A stretch of DNA of 64,000 nt. Origin: Neisseria mucosa. GTDB lineage: Bacteria; Pseudomonadota; Gammaproteobacteria; Burkholderiales; Neisseriaceae. Within the stretch, counting starts at the first letter, position 1. The number at the start of each line of letters is the position of its first letter. Below, piece after piece: positions 36,956-46,044 of the stretch. Under the pieces are notes generated by a model. It saw only the letters and a list, made by a program, of their open reading frames with translations. It searched no databases and was not told where the DNA came from. The DNA is taken from the NCBI RefSeq assembly GCF_013267835.1, contig NZ_CP053939.1:868001-932000 (forward strand), given 5' to 3'. Made by a program: the position numbers and the translations under genes.

Positions 36956-37819
36956 TTAATCCTGAGTCAGCAAAGTCAATGCTTCCTGATATTTCTCGAC
37001 CGTTTTCTGAATCACATCGGCAGGCACTTTAGGCGCAGGCGCTTTTTTGTTCCAACCGCTTTGCTCCAGCCAGTCACGGACAAACTGTTTGTCAAAAGAC
37101 GGCGGATTGGTGCCGACTTTGTATTGATCGGCAGGCCAAAAACGGCTGGAGTCAGGCGTCAACACTTCGTCCATCAAAGTCAGCGTGCCTTCTTCATCTA
37201 AACCAAATTCAAATTTAGTGTCGCAAATAATGATACCGCAGGATTTGGCATATTCAGCCGCTTCCGTATAAAGCTGAATCGCCTTGGCGCGTACTTCCGC
37301 CGCCAGCTCTTTGCCGATAATGCGTTCGCATTCTTCAAAGCTGATGTTTTCATCATGATCGCCGACTGCGGCTTTGGTTGACGGCGTAAAAATCACTTCG
37401 GGCAATTGCTGCGCTTCCTGCATACCTTCAGGCAGTTGAATACCGCAAACAGAACCGGTTTTTTGATAATCTTTCCAACCGCTGCCTGCCAGATAACCGC
37501 GCACAATGGCCTCTACTTTCACCGGAGTGAGTTTTTTAGCCACAACGGCGCGTTTCTCCAAAGCTTTGGCTTCGTTTTCAGGCAAAACATCGTAAACCGT
37601 TTGGCCGGTAAAATGGTTAGGCATGATATGAGCCAGTTTTTTAAACCAAAAATTGGAAATCTGCGTCAGAATCTCCCCTTTACCCGGAATCGGATCATCC
37701 AAAATCACATCGAATGCAGACAGACGGTCGGAAGCAACCATCAACATACGTTTATCGTCAATTTCGTACAAATCGCGGACTTTGCCGGAGTAGATTTTTT
37801 TCAAGCTGATTTCAGACAT
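36956..37819 (-). CDS. purC: SAICAR synthase PurC
   Basis: 287 aa, the longer form common in beta-proteobacteria. It ligates aspartate to CAIR in purine synthesis. It shows [66 protein letters not shown], and [33 protein letters not shown] precedes the ATG. It is alone, bracketed by inverted uptake-sequence terminators. Confidence 0.97.
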   Translation of the reverse strand: MSEISLKKIYSGKVRDLYEIDDKRMLMVASDRLSAFDVILDDPIPGKGEILTQISNFWFKKLAHIMPNHFTGQTVYDVLPENEAKALEKRAVVAKKLTPVKVEAIVRGYLAGSGWKDYQKTGSVCGIQLPEGMQEAQQLPEVIFTPSTKAAVGDHDENISFEECERIIGKELAAEVRAKAIQLYTEAAEYAKSCGIIICDTKFEFGLDEEGTLTLMDEVLTPDSSRFWPADQYKVGTNPPSFDKQFVRDWLEQSGWNKKAPAPKVPADVIQKTVEKYQEALTLLTQD

Positions 37820-37899
37820 TTCGGGTATCTCTTTGGTAAACAGAAGAATTTGGTATTTTAGCCCAATTTAGCATCTTTCGTCAGATTGTTTACAAAATA

Positions 37900-37940
37900 A
37901 AGGCCGTCTGAAACCTTATAGCTCGGTTTCAGACGGCCTT
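37900..37940. terminator. Inverted uptake-sequence structure upstream of purC
   Basis: AAGGCCGTCTGAAACC, 9-nt loop, GGTTTCAGACGGCCTT: 16 paired bases. It is downstream of the RTX gene and upstream of purC; both run on the minus strand. Confidence 0.85.
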
Positions 37941-37982
37941 AGCCTTTGATTTTAGGGATAAACCCTAAAAACCATCATCCTA

Positions 37983-39425
37983 TCAGATGGCAGGAGCCTG
38001 AGTCTGATCTTGGATTTGGTTCACAGCAGACAGAGAGTAGTAGTCGCCGTGGCCGGTTACTTGGTAAGTGCTACCGTCAGCAAACTTGAAGTTTTCAACT
38101 TTGTGATCGTTACCGGTGAACCAGTCATCGATGGTGATGCTGTCGTTAGTACCGACAGAAACAGTCAGGTTAGCACCTGATTTGCTCAGCAATACGTCAG
38201 AAGCTGCAACGCCTTTACCGAACAACAAGGTGTCATTACCGCTTTCTTCACGGATAGTGTCGTGACCGTAACCTTTGTCGAAGAAGTAAGTATCGTTACC
38301 GGTACCGCCGATCAGGATGTCGTTGCCGACGCCGCCGTCGAGGTAGTCGTTACCGTCTTTACCCACCAGGCAGTCGTCGCCGGCCAAACCGTACAGATGG
38401 TTGTCGCCGCCGTTGCCTTCGATGTTGTTGTTCAAAGAGTTACCGGTACCGTTCAGGTTTTGCATACCTTGCAAAATCAGGTTTTCAACGTGATCGGTCA
38501 AGGTGTAGTCAATAACGGTACGGACAGTATCGATACCGGCGTGTGCATTACCGTACTCGATAACTTGGTCGTTGGCATTGTCAACGAAGTAAACGTCGTT
38601 ACCGTCGCCACCGCGCATGATGTCCGCGCCGGAACCACCGTTCAGGTAGTCGTTACCGGCACCACCTTGCAGGTAGTCTTTACCTTCTTCACCGTACAGA
38701 GAGTCGCCGTCGGCATCACCGTAAATGGTGTCGTTACCGGCACCGGCGTAGATTACGTCTGTGCCGTTGCCACCGTAGATGATGTCTTCGCAAGCAGTAC
38801 CATAGATGGTATCTTTAGCATCAGTACCGCGGATAACGTTGCCGTCTTTGCAGTCTTCAGCTCGGATGACATTACCTGGGTTTTTGTCTTCGTGACCGTA
38901 TGAGTTGTTTTGGTTATGGTCGTCAACACAGTCTTTGCAGTCTGGCTCAGGTTTTGGTTCTGGTTTAGGCTCAGGTTTTGGCTCTGGCTTAGGCTCAGGT
39001 TTTGGTTCTGGTTTCGGCTCAGGTTTTGGTTCTGGCTTAGGCTCAGGTTTTGGTTCTGGTTGCGGTTCTGGTTGTGGCTCAGGTTTAGGCTCAGGTTTTG
39101 GTTGAGGCTTAGGCTGAGGTTTAGGTTGTGGTTTTGGACATGGGATCGGTTTGATTGGCTCGCAGTTGTAAGGTGGGCAAACCGGAACACATTTGTAGTT
39201 AGGCGTTTTTGCCGGTGGGCAGAAAGCCGCAATAGCAGAAACCAAACCGGTTACCGCGTTAACTACTGACACGCCGACGCTGGCAATGCTAGCGATGCTG
39301 CCGATAGAAACAGAAGATTTTGCTGCAGGAGCGCAGTAGTAAGAAGAGTAGGAAGCCTTAGGCGCAGGAGCGCAGTAAGAACTAACCAGGGGTCTAGTAT
39401 AATACCCCCCGTAACAGTATGCCAT
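37983..39425 (-). CDS. RTX-type calcium-binding protein with Pro-rich stalk
   Basis: 480 aa from the ATG at 39425 ([13 protein letters not shown]), preceded by GGGAG; the ATG at 39440 is less likely. Residues 1-38 are Tyr/Cys-rich and 39-69 hydrophobic ([22 protein letters not shown]), with further Cys pairs to residue 96. [13 protein letters not shown] stalk spans about 98-161, then a Cys patch (CKDC) follows. Two blocks of RTX nonapeptides are near 200-285 and 335-390 ([24 protein letters not shown]). A C-terminal beta tail follows. There is no Sec signal, which with RTX repeats suggests type I secretion by a C-terminal signal. No T1SS genes are in the window. It may be a surface or secreted adhesin-like protein; function unknown. 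Confidence 0.85.
   Translation of the reverse strand: MAYCYGGYYTRPLVSSYCAPAPKASYSSYYCAPAAKSSVSIGSIASIASVGVSVVNAVTGLVSAIAAFCPPAKTPNYKCVPVCPPYNCEPIKPIPCPKPQPKPQPKPQPKPEPKPEPQPEPQPEPKPEPKPEPKPEPKPEPKPEPKPEPKPEPKPEPKPEPDCKDCVDDHNQNNSYGHEDKNPGNVIRAEDCKDGNVIRGTDAKDTIYGTACEDIIYGGNGTDVIYAGAGNDTIYGDADGDSLYGEEGKDYLQGGAGNDYLNGGSGADIMRGGDGNDVYFVDNANDQVIEYGNAHAGIDTVRTVIDYTLTDHVENLILQGMQNLNGTGNSLNNNIEGNGGDNHLYGLAGDDCLVGKDGNDYLDGGVGNDILIGGTGNDTYFFDKGYGHDTIREESGNDTLLFGKGVAASDVLLSKSGANLTVSVGTNDSITIDDWFTGNDHKVENFKFADGSTYQVTGHGDYYSLSAVNQIQDQTQAPAI
38943..39134 (-). repeat. Tandem coding repeat (Pro-Glu/Lys stalk)
   Basis: About 16 tandem 12-bp units, each encoding PEPK, PEPQ or PKPQ, with synonymous variation between adjacent units giving 24-bp super-repeats. 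In-frame gain or loss of units would change stalk length without breaking the gene. Confidence 0.9.
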
Positions 39426-39865
39426 AATAATTACTCCCAAAAGTTAATAAAATATTGGGTTGACGGAACGAGCAAATCCGCCCTTGCCCAATTATTATTT
39501 TAGTAATATTTTGCAAAATATTTACTCAAAAATATCAAACGGTAGAATTTACCGACAAAAGGACAGAAGCTCCCCTAATTTTAAATACCATTATCCTAAC
39601 AATCATAAAAACATTAACATTGATTCACAATCTCTTAACCAATATAACTGCTTAATCCATCTAGTTAAAACCTATATTTTAACTATAGTTATAGTATATT
39701 ATTAAAATATTGATAAATAGTTACATTATAGGTAGATAATATCGACTACTTACTCAAACACGGCCCTGTTTGTATTTTGTTCGATGCTAATAATGTGAAT
39801 TTGTCGTACTTACACTATAATGACGCAGACACCTATTTAACAGCCATCAGAGGAGATACTCAACC
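39426..39865. other. AT-rich divergent promoter region RTX gene / rfbD
   Basis: 440 bp, clearly AT-rich, with no credible gene. The rfbD side has TATAAT at 39816-39821 about 45 bp before the start, without a clear -35. The RTX side is a run of A/T from about 39490 to 39720 with no recognised operator. There is no uptake sequence here, unlike most gaps in the window. Confidence 0.6.
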
Positions 39866-40729
39866 ATGCGTACTTTATTGACCGGAGCCAAAGGCCAGCT
39901 TGCCCGTTGTCTGCGCGACCACCTGCCCGAAGATTGGGAACTGATTGCTACCGATTCGACTTCACTGGACATTACCGATACCGAAGCCGTACATCACATG
40001 ATCAAAAATTTCCAACCCGATGCCATCGTTAATGCCGCAGCTTACACTGCCGTCGATAAAGCGGAAGAAAACGCAGAGGCTGCTTTTGCCGTCAACGCAA
40101 GCGCTGTTCACAACTTAGCCGCAGCCGCCCGCGCCGCGCATGCCCGCTTTATCCATATTTCCACCGACTATGTATTCGACGGCGAAGGCAAACGCCCTTA
40201 CCGCGAAACCGACTACACCAATCCGCGCAGCACTTACGGTCAATCCAAAGTAGCGGGCGAACTTTTGGCTTTGGCCGCGCATCCGGAAAGCATTATTATT
40301 CGCACCTCATGGCTGTTTAGCGAATACGGCAGCAATTTCGTCAAAACCATGTTGCGCCTTGCCAAAGAACGCGATTCCCTCTCCGTCGTTCACGACCAAA
40401 CCGGCTGTCCGACTTATGCAGGCGATTTGGCACACGCCATTATCGAATTATTACAACAACCCACCTCCCCACGCGGCATCTTCCATTACTGTGGCAATAA
40501 ATCGGCAACATGGTACGAATTTACCAAAGCCATCTTTCAGACGGCCCAACAATTAGACGACAGCTTCCGCATTCCGGAACTGAACGCGATTACTACCGAT
40601 CAATATCCCCTGCCTGCTCCGCGTCCGGCATACAGCATCATGGATTGCTCACGCCTGGAGACCGAGTTCGGTATCAAACCGTCCGACTGGCAAAAAGCCC
40701 TGCGCGAAATTCTCCGCAAAATCGACTGA
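39866..40729 (+). CDS. rfbD: dTDP-4-dehydrorhamnose reductase RmlD/RfbD
   Basis: A 287-aa short-chain dehydrogenase of the RmlD type. The NADPH-binding loop is LTGAKGQLARCL; the structural motif DAIVNAAAYTAVDKAEE, the ISTDYVFDGEG segment and the catalytic Tyr/Lys in STYGQSKVAGE are all present. It reduces dTDP-4-keto-rhamnose to dTDP-L-rhamnose. GAGGAGAT precedes the ATG. It stands alone: rfbA, rfbB and rfbC are not in the window, so the product may depend on genes elsewhere, or the enzyme may use a related dTDP-sugar. It has an internal uptake sequence near 40536. Confidence 0.9.
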   Translation: MRTLLTGAKGQLARCLRDHLPEDWELIATDSTSLDITDTEAVHHMIKNFQPDAIVNAAAYTAVDKAEENAEAAFAVNASAVHNLAAAARAAHARFIHISTDYVFDGEGKRPYRETDYTNPRSTYGQSKVAGELLALAAHPESIIIRTSWLFSEYGSNFVKTMLRLAKERDSLSVVHDQTGCPTYAGDLAHAIIELLQQPTSPRGIFHYCGNKSATWYEFTKAIFQTAQQLDDSFRIPELNAITTDQYPLPAPRPAYSIMDCSRLETEFGIKPSDWQKALREILRKID

Positions 40730-40749
40730 TAAGCTGATTCATCTATATT

Positions 40750-40785
40750 AAGGCCGTCTGAAACATATTTTCAGACGGCCTTTTT
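40750..40785 (+). terminator. Inverted uptake-sequence terminator
   Basis: AAGGCCGTCTGAAA, 5-nt loop, TTTCAGACGGCCTT then TTT, 20 bp after rfbD. Confidence 0.88.
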
Positions 40786-40882
40786 GTTTCTTTTATATAT
40801 ATCAAAAGCTTTATCTATCCAGTCTGTCATTTGAAAAGTGCTACAATAGCCGTTTATTTTATTTTTCAGACGGCCTGACAAT

Positions 40883-43729
40883 ATGTGCAACCATCATCCC
40901 AAACATTCACACGATAATGACACCATCCGCATCCGCGGCGCGCGTACACATAATTTAAAAAATGTCGATTTGGACATTCCGCGTCACAAGCTCGTGGTGG
41001 TAACAGGATTGTCAGGCAGCGGCAAATCATCGCTGGCGTTTGATACGCTGTATGCCGAAGGGCAGCGGCGTTATGTCGAGAGCCTGTCCGCCTATGCCCG
41101 TCAATTTTTGCAGATGATGGACAAACCCGATGTCGATTTGATCGAAGGCCTGTCGCCCGCGATTTCCATCGAGCAGAAATCCACCAGCCACAATCCGCGT
41201 TCCACCGTCGGCACGGTAACGGAAATCCATGATTACCTGCGCCTTTTGTACGCCCGCGTCGGCACGCCGTATTGCCCCGAACACAATCTGCCGTTGTCCA
41301 GCCAAACCGTATCGCAGATGGTCGATGCCGTGTTGAAGCTGCGGGAAGACACGCGCGTGATGATTTTGGCGCCGGCGGTGCGCGAGCGTAAGGGCGAGTT
41401 TGTCGATTTCTTTGCCGACTTGCAGGCGCAGGGTTTTGCGCGTGTACGCGTGGACGGCGAGGTCTATCAGTTGGATGAAGTGCCGAAGCTGGAAAAAAAC
41501 ATCAAACACAATATTGACGTGGTCATCGACCGCGTGAAAGTAAAAGCCGACATCAAACAACGTCTGGCGGAAAGTTTTGAAACCGCGCTGCGTCACGGCA
41601 ACGAGCGCGCGCTGGCAATGGAAATGGACAGCGGCGAAGAGCATTGGTTCTCCGCGCGTTTCGCCTGCCCCGTATGTTCATACAGCCTGCCTGAATTAGA
41701 GCCTCGCCTGTTTTCGTTCAACAACCCGATGGGTTCCTGCCCGACTTGCGACGGCTTGGGCAACACCAATTTCTTCGACCCCGAAAAAGTGGTCGCCCAT
41801 CCCGAATTATCCTTAGCAGCAGGTGCGATTGACGGCTGGGATAAGCGCAACCAATTCTATTTCCAAATGATTCAATCGCTGGCGCATCATTATAAATTTG
41901 ATGTCAACGCCGCTTGGGAAAGCCTACCGGAAAAAGTGAAAAAAGTCGTGTTGCACGGATCGGGCAAAGAAGTCATCGACTTTACCTATCTATCCGAACG
42001 CGGCACCACCTTCAACCGCAGCCACGCCTTCGAAGGCATCATCCCCAATCTCGAACGCCGCTACCGCGAAACCGACAGCGAAACCGTGCGCGAAAAACTG
42101 CGTGAATACCAAAACCACCGCGCCTGCCCAAGCTGCGGCGGCGCACGTTTACGCAAAGAAGCCCGCTACGTTTACGTCAGCGGCGAACCGTTGCACGAAG
42201 TTTCCGCCTGGCCGCTGACCAAAACCCACCAATTCTTTGAAACGCTGGATTTGGACGGCAACAAAAAACAAATTGCTGAAAAAATCCTCAAAGAAATTAC
42301 CGAGCGGCTCGGCTTCCTGATTAATGTCGGGCTGGATTACCTGAATCTCTCCCGCTCCGCCGAAACCCTTTCCGGCGGCGAAGCCCAGCGCATCCGCCTC
42401 GCCAGCCAAATCGGCAGCGGCCTGACCGGCGTGATGTACGTTTTGGACGAACCCTCCATCGGCCTGCACCAGCGCGACAACGACCGCCTGCTCGCCACCC
42501 TCAAACGCCTGCGCGATTTGGGCAACAGCGTGATTGTGGTCGAACACGACGAAGACGCCATCCGCGAAGCCGATTTCGTCGTCGATATGGGTCCCGGCGC
42601 GGGCGAACACGGCGGCAACGTACTGATTGCCGACACACCCGAAAACGTCGCCAAATGCGAAAAATCCGTTACCGGACAATACCTCAGCGGCAAAAAATCC
42701 ATTGCCGTACCGTCTGAACGCACGCCTGTCAATCCCGACCGAATGCTCGTCCTCAAAGGCGCGCGCGGCAACAACCTCAAAAACGTTACCCTCGAACTGC
42801 CGCTCGGTTTGATTACCTGCATTACCGGCGTATCCGGCAGCGGCAAGTCCACCCTGATTAACGACACCCTCGCCAAAATCACCGCCCGCGAACTCAACCG
42901 CGCCCAAGAAGAACCCGCCCCATACGACGACATCCACGGCCTCGAACACCTCGACAAAGTCATCAACGTCGACCAATCCCCCATCGGCCGCACCCCGCGC
43001 TCCAACCCCGCCACCTACACCGGCCTGTTCACCCCTATCCGCGAACTCTTCGCCGGCGTCCCCCTCTCGCGCGAACGCGGCTACAACGTCGGCAGATTCT
43101 CCTTCAACGTCAAAGGCGGCCGCTGCGAAGCCTGCCAAGGCGACGGCGTCATCAAAGTCGAAATGCATTTCCTGCCCGACGTGTACGTCCCCTGCGAAGT
43201 CTGCCACGGCAAACGCTACAACCGCGAAACGCTCGAAATCCAATACAAAGGCAAAAACATCAGCCAAGTCCTCGACATGACCGTTGAAGAAGCCCGCGAA
43301 TTTTTCGACGCCGTCCCCACCGTATCACGCAAACTGCAAACCCTGATGGACGTAGGCCTCGGTTATATCCGCCTCGGTCAGTCCGCCACCACCCTCTCCG
43401 GCGGCGAAGCCCAGCGCGTCAAACTCGCCTTGGAACTCTCCAAACGCGACACCGGCAGAACACTCTATATCCTCGACGAACCCACCACCGGCCTGCACTT
43501 CGCCGACATCGCCCTGTTGCTGGAAGTCATAGGCCGTCTGAAAGGCAAAGGCAACTCGATAGTGATTATCGAGCATAATCTTGACGTAATTAAAACTGCC
43601 GATTGGATTGTGGACTTGGGGCCGGAAGGGGGAGATGGAGGGGGGAGGATTATTGCTTGTGGTAGTCCTGAGCAGGTGGCAAAGGTTAAGGGGAGTTATA
43701 CTGGGAAGTATTTGAAGGTAGTTTTATAA
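40883..43729 (+). CDS. uvrA: Excinuclease ABC subunit A
   Basis: 948 aa, full length. Two ABC ATPase domains are present: Walker [23 protein letters not shown] near residue 40 and [17 protein letters not shown] near residue 640. Signatures [19 protein letters not shown] and [17 protein letters not shown] follow. Zinc modules are CPVC/CPTC and CEAC/CEVC. It scans DNA for damage with UvrB in nucleotide excision repair. It is preceded by an uptake sequence and has one inside near 43545. The codon use and GC are normal up to the stop; directly after it the AT-rich island begins. Confidence 0.98.
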   Translation: MCNHHPKHSHDNDTIRIRGARTHNLKNVDLDIPRHKLVVVTGLSGSGKSSLAFDTLYAEGQRRYVESLSAYARQFLQMMDKPDVDLIEGLSPAISIEQKSTSHNPRSTVGTVTEIHDYLRLLYARVGTPYCPEHNLPLSSQTVSQMVDAVLKLREDTRVMILAPAVRERKGEFVDFFADLQAQGFARVRVDGEVYQLDEVPKLEKNIKHNIDVVIDRVKVKADIKQRLAESFETALRHGNERALAMEMDSGEEHWFSARFACPVCSYSLPELEPRLFSFNNPMGSCPTCDGLGNTNFFDPEKVVAHPELSLAAGAIDGWDKRNQFYFQMIQSLAHHYKFDVNAAWESLPEKVKKVVLHGSGKEVIDFTYLSERGTTFNRSHAFEGIIPNLERRYRETDSETVREKLREYQNHRACPSCGGARLRKEARYVYVSGEPLHEVSAWPLTKTHQFFETLDLDGNKKQIAEKILKEITERLGFLINVGLDYLNLSRSAETLSGGEAQRIRLASQIGSGLTGVMYVLDEPSIGLHQRDNDRLLATLKRLRDLGNSVIVVEHDEDAIREADFVVDMGPGAGEHGGNVLIADTPENVAKCEKSVTGQYLSGKKSIAVPSERTPVNPDRMLVLKGARGNNLKNVTLELPLGLITCITGVSGSGKSTLINDTLAKITARELNRAQEEPAPYDDIHGLEHLDKVINVDQSPIGRTPRSNPATYTGLFTPIRELFAGVPLSRERGYNVGRFSFNVKGGRCEACQGDGVIKVEMHFLPDVYVPCEVCHGKRYNRETLEIQYKGKNISQVLDMTVEEAREFFDAVPTVSRKLQTLMDVGLGYIRLGQSATTLSGGEAQRVKLALELSKRDTGRTLYILDEPTTGLHFADIALLLEVIGRLKGKGNSIVIIEHNLDVIKTADWIVDLGPEGGDGGGRIIACGSPEQVAKVKGSYTGKYLKVVL

Positions 43730-43764
43730 TTTACTAATTAATGTTTAATTTTAGGAGACCTTTT

Positions 43765-43812
43765 ATGGCAAATTTTGAGCAATGCGCTCATCAAGAAGAA
43801 AATATTTATTGA
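43765..43812 (+). other. 15-codon open frame with ribosome site (possible remnant)
   Basis: AGGAGACC precedes ATG; the frame encodes MANFEQCAHQEENIY then stops. It could be the first codons of a deleted gene, a leader, or chance. It lies at the left edge of the AT-rich island, 220 bp before the DarT-like gene. Confidence 0.25.
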
Positions 43813-44032
43813 TATGTACATGATTTTATGTAGATTCTTAATTGTGGAATTTGAAACTCATTTGGTAGCTCTATTAATTAATCAATAATCTCATGTGCAA
43901 AATTAGAAATAGATAGTCAGGAGAAGGAGGGACAAATAGTAAAATGATAACGCATAATAAGCTAAGAAATAATTTATTTTATTGAATAATAGTAATTTTA
44001 CTTTTTGCAATTACAATTAAAGGTATAAAAAC
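43813..44032. other. AT-rich gap before the DarT-like gene
   Basis: 220 bp, mainly A and T, with no uptake sequence or gene. It ends in AAAGGTATAAAAAC just before the ATG of the next gene. Confidence 0.5.
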
Positions 44033-44845
44033 ATGTCTATCAACAGAAAGCTATTACCGTCAATGCATCATGCAATTTCGTTAAATGACTTTCGAATCTA
44101 TTTGGATGAAAGAGCCATTTTATCTCGTGCTGACTTATCAGAACTAAACCCATACTACACAAGATTTTTCTCTGATGCTAAAGATGTAAGAACAGGGAAC
44201 TGGAATAGGGTATTTGGTAATTTTACTGATTATGGCTCTTTATTTGCACATACCAATACATCAGCAGTACCAAATGCATATGGACCAATATTAATTATTT
44301 TTAAATCTAATTATTTTCAAAATATTGTTGGTAATAATTCGTTGAGAGTAACAAAAAAGACTATATCTTCTAGTTCGTTTAATCCAAATACTGATTTTAT
44401 AGATATAAGTACACTACACGAATATTTTGAAATTACTTCTCAGGGATTTTACAATTATCCAAAAACCGAATTTAAAGGGATAGAATTTTCCTGCGCACAG
44501 CGTCTTAATATAAGTCCTGATACTATACATAAAATAATAATAGATCCAATTTATCATAATGATATTAGATTGATAGATAAAGTACAGGAATTGTTGGATA
44601 ATTACACAATCAATGTTGAAACAATAGAACGTAGATTGACTGAAGATAAAATTAATATATTACGCCATCTGGTATCTTGGAGTAATTCATTAAATGGTAA
44701 GCTTTTACATAAAAATATTATTCTTAGAGATCATGTTCCCGAACATCTTCAAAATTGGTTTAATAATTTAAATGATATAGGGGTTAAAATCTTAGCATCA
44801 TGGCTTACCTATACATACAATGGAACACTAATACATATGGAGTAA
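44033..44845 (+). CDS. Putative ADP-ribosyltransferase-fold toxin (DarT-like)
   Basis: 270 aa at roughly 30% GC, far below its neighbours, so probably acquired. Not a firm family match. The start MHHAISLNDFRIYLDERAIL aligns with the HITHIDNL..IL motif at the N-terminus of DarT-type (DUF4433) ADP-ribosyltransferases. The segment FKGIEFSCAQRLNISPDTIHKIIID (Glu151) resembles their catalytic Q-A-E-F-L-V...I..I block. Between them lies WNRVFGNFTDYGSLFAHTN. Residues 180-270 are helical with no recognised domain. AAAGG precedes the ATG. No DarG macrodomain antitoxin gene is adjacent. Other possible functions cannot be excluded. Confidence 0.55.
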   Translation: MSINRKLLPSMHHAISLNDFRIYLDERAILSRADLSELNPYYTRFFSDAKDVRTGNWNRVFGNFTDYGSLFAHTNTSAVPNAYGPILIIFKSNYFQNIVGNNSLRVTKKTISSSSFNPNTDFIDISTLHEYFEITSQGFYNYPKTEFKGIEFSCAQRLNISPDTIHKIIIDPIYHNDIRLIDKVQELLDNYTINVETIERRLTEDKINILRHLVSWSNSLNGKLLHKNIILRDHVPEHLQNWFNNLNDIGVKILASWLTYTYNGTLIHME

Positions 44846-44858
44846 AAAAATCATAGCA

Positions 44859-44989
44859 AGCCGTAGCATGCATACCCAACCGGCCGCGTGCGTGACTGCA
44901 CCCCCCCCTACTCTGAATTACACGAAACTTCAAAACCAACGTGTAGAGTGTGTGCAGTACGCACGCGGTTACTTGATTGACGGTTTGCC
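44859..44989. repeat. REP-like long repeat, copy A
   Basis: A direct copy of the sequence at 45749-45886: AAGCCGTAGC at the start, CGCGTGCGTGACTGCA, then GAATTACACGAAACTTCAAA, and a complementary arm GTGTGTGCAGTACGCACGCG, ending TTGATTGACGGTTTGC. The GC-rich arms can pair into a long hairpin. It has a run of eight C where copy C has ACACACCC. It lies upstream of the transposase remnant. Confidence 0.85.
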
Positions 44990-45020
44990 ATTTCAACTTT
45001 TAACTTCGTTGAAGCTAGCC

Positions 45021-45051
45021 CTTTCAGACGACCTCCAAGGTCGTCTGAAAG
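45021..45051. repeat. Inverted pair of AGGTCGTCTGAA uptake-sequence dialect
   Basis: CTTTCAGACGACCT, CCA, AGGTCGTCTGAAAG: a perfect 14-bp stem. The core is GTCGTCTGAA, a dialect described for N. mucosa/sicca-type species, not the GCCGTCTGAA used in nearly all other copies in this window. Confidence 0.85.
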
Positions 45052-45128
45052 CGTCAAATTTAACAAAGCTAGAATCTTAAACAACAAACCATTCCTTCTC
45101 TAACACCCAAACCACAAACAAAAATCCT

Positions 45129-45657
45129 ATGGCGCGTTATCGCAGAAACTTCATTGCCAGCGGCACATTCTTTTTCACTGTCAAACTCGCCGACCCAAAA
45201 TCGCGCCTGCTTGTCGAACATATCGACTTCGCATGCGGCCTATATGGATGTGCAAAAACAATATCCCTTTGAAACCGTCGCCGTATGCGTACTGCCAAAC
45301 CACATTCACGCCATTTGGACGCTGCCACCCGACGATGCGGATTATTCCCTGCGCTGGCGGCTGATTAAAACCAAATTCTCCGCACATTTTCCTCATGCCG
45401 AAAACCTGTCTGCCAGCAAACAGCGACGGAACGAACGCGGTATTTGGCAACGGCGTTTTTATGAACACACCGTACGCAACCAAACGGATTTGCAACGTTG
45501 CGCGGACTACATCCATTTCAATCCCGTCAAACATGGATTATGTGACAATGTCCGCGATTGGCCGTTTTCGTCGTTTCACCGTTATGTGCGGGACGGACGG
45601 CTGCCGTTAAATTGGGGCGGCACAAAAGAAACGGCGGTAATGAGTTTTGGAGAGTGA
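45129..45657 (+). pseudogene. REP-associated tyrosine transposase (RAYT), frameshifted
   Basis: Family features are clear but split over two frames. The first frame from ATG 45129 reads MARYRRNFIASGTFFFTVKL and runs to about 45230 (VEHIDF). The rest continues in the +1-shifted frame, from HAAYMDVQKQYPFETVAVCVL through NHIHAIWTLP (HUH metal motif), the RWRLIKTKFSAHFP region and RFYEHTVRNQTDLQRCADYIHFNPVKHGL, ending WPFSSFHRYV. The first frame stops at a TGA near 45272 and lacks the HIH motif and tyrosine. The break lies within about 45226-45234 and looks like a single indel. These proteins recognise REP sequences, and REP-like repeats flank the gene. Confidence 0.85.
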
Positions 45658-45674
45658 ATGCCATAATAAAAAAC

Positions 45675-45747
45675 TACCGGCCGCGTGCGTGCTACGCTAC
45701 ACACCCTAGCTGTGAATCACGCGAAACTTTAAAATCAATACGTGGAA
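45675..45747. repeat. REP-like long repeat, partial copy B
   Basis: Carries the CCGGCCGCGTGCGTG...ACACACCCTAGCTGTGAATCACGCGAAACTTTAAAA core of the repeat (only parts quoted), ending before the second GC-rich arm. It lies directly before copy C. Confidence 0.75.
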
Positions 45748-45748
45748 T

Positions 45749-45886
45749 AAGCCGTAGCCTGTATATCCAACCGACTGCGTGCGTGGCTGCGCCACACACC
45801 CTAGCTGTGAATTACGCGGAACTTCAAAACCAACGCGTAGGGTGTGTGCGGTACGCACGCACGCGGTTGCTTGATTGACGGTTTGC
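45749..45886. repeat. REP-like long repeat, copy C
   Basis: Full copy in the same orientation as copy A. Its GCGTGCGTGGCTGCGCCACA arm and the TAGGGTGTGTGCGGTACGCA arm are near-perfect inverted complements, so it can form a long hairpin. A degenerate uptake-sequence pair follows at 45920-45951. Confidence 0.85.
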
Positions 45887-45993
45887 TGTTGTAAATTTTA
45901 AATTAGTTGAAACTAACGCTTTCAGACGGCATAAGAAATGACCGTCTGAAAATTGAAAAATGCCTTATCCCGGACACTCTGATTCACAAAACA

Positions 45994-46027
45994 AAAAACG
46001 GATTCCAAATCATTGGAATCCGTTTTT
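45994..46027. terminator. Intrinsic terminator, 15-bp perfect stem
   Basis: AAAAACGGATTCCAA, ATCA, TTGGAATCCGTTTTT, just beyond the lipoprotein stop on the minus strand. Confidence 0.92.
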
Positions 46028-46044
46028 CTCTAAAGCTATCCGAA

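Noticed and set aside
38943..39134. CRISPR-like array
   Set aside because: The units are 12-bp in-frame coding repeats without spacers; they encode a proline-rich stalk.
38905..39269. Repetitive frames opposite the PEPK stalk
   Set aside because: Gly/Ser or Trp/Phe repeat frames created by antisense reading of the tandem repeat; no start context.
42149..43267. Long open frame opposite uvrA
   Set aside because: An antisense shadow of a GC-rich conserved gene, with highly biased composition (Val/Ala/Phe runs).
45558..45878. 106-codon frame overlapping the RAYT end and the REP repeats
   Set aside because: Formed by translating the REP repeats; no support as a gene.
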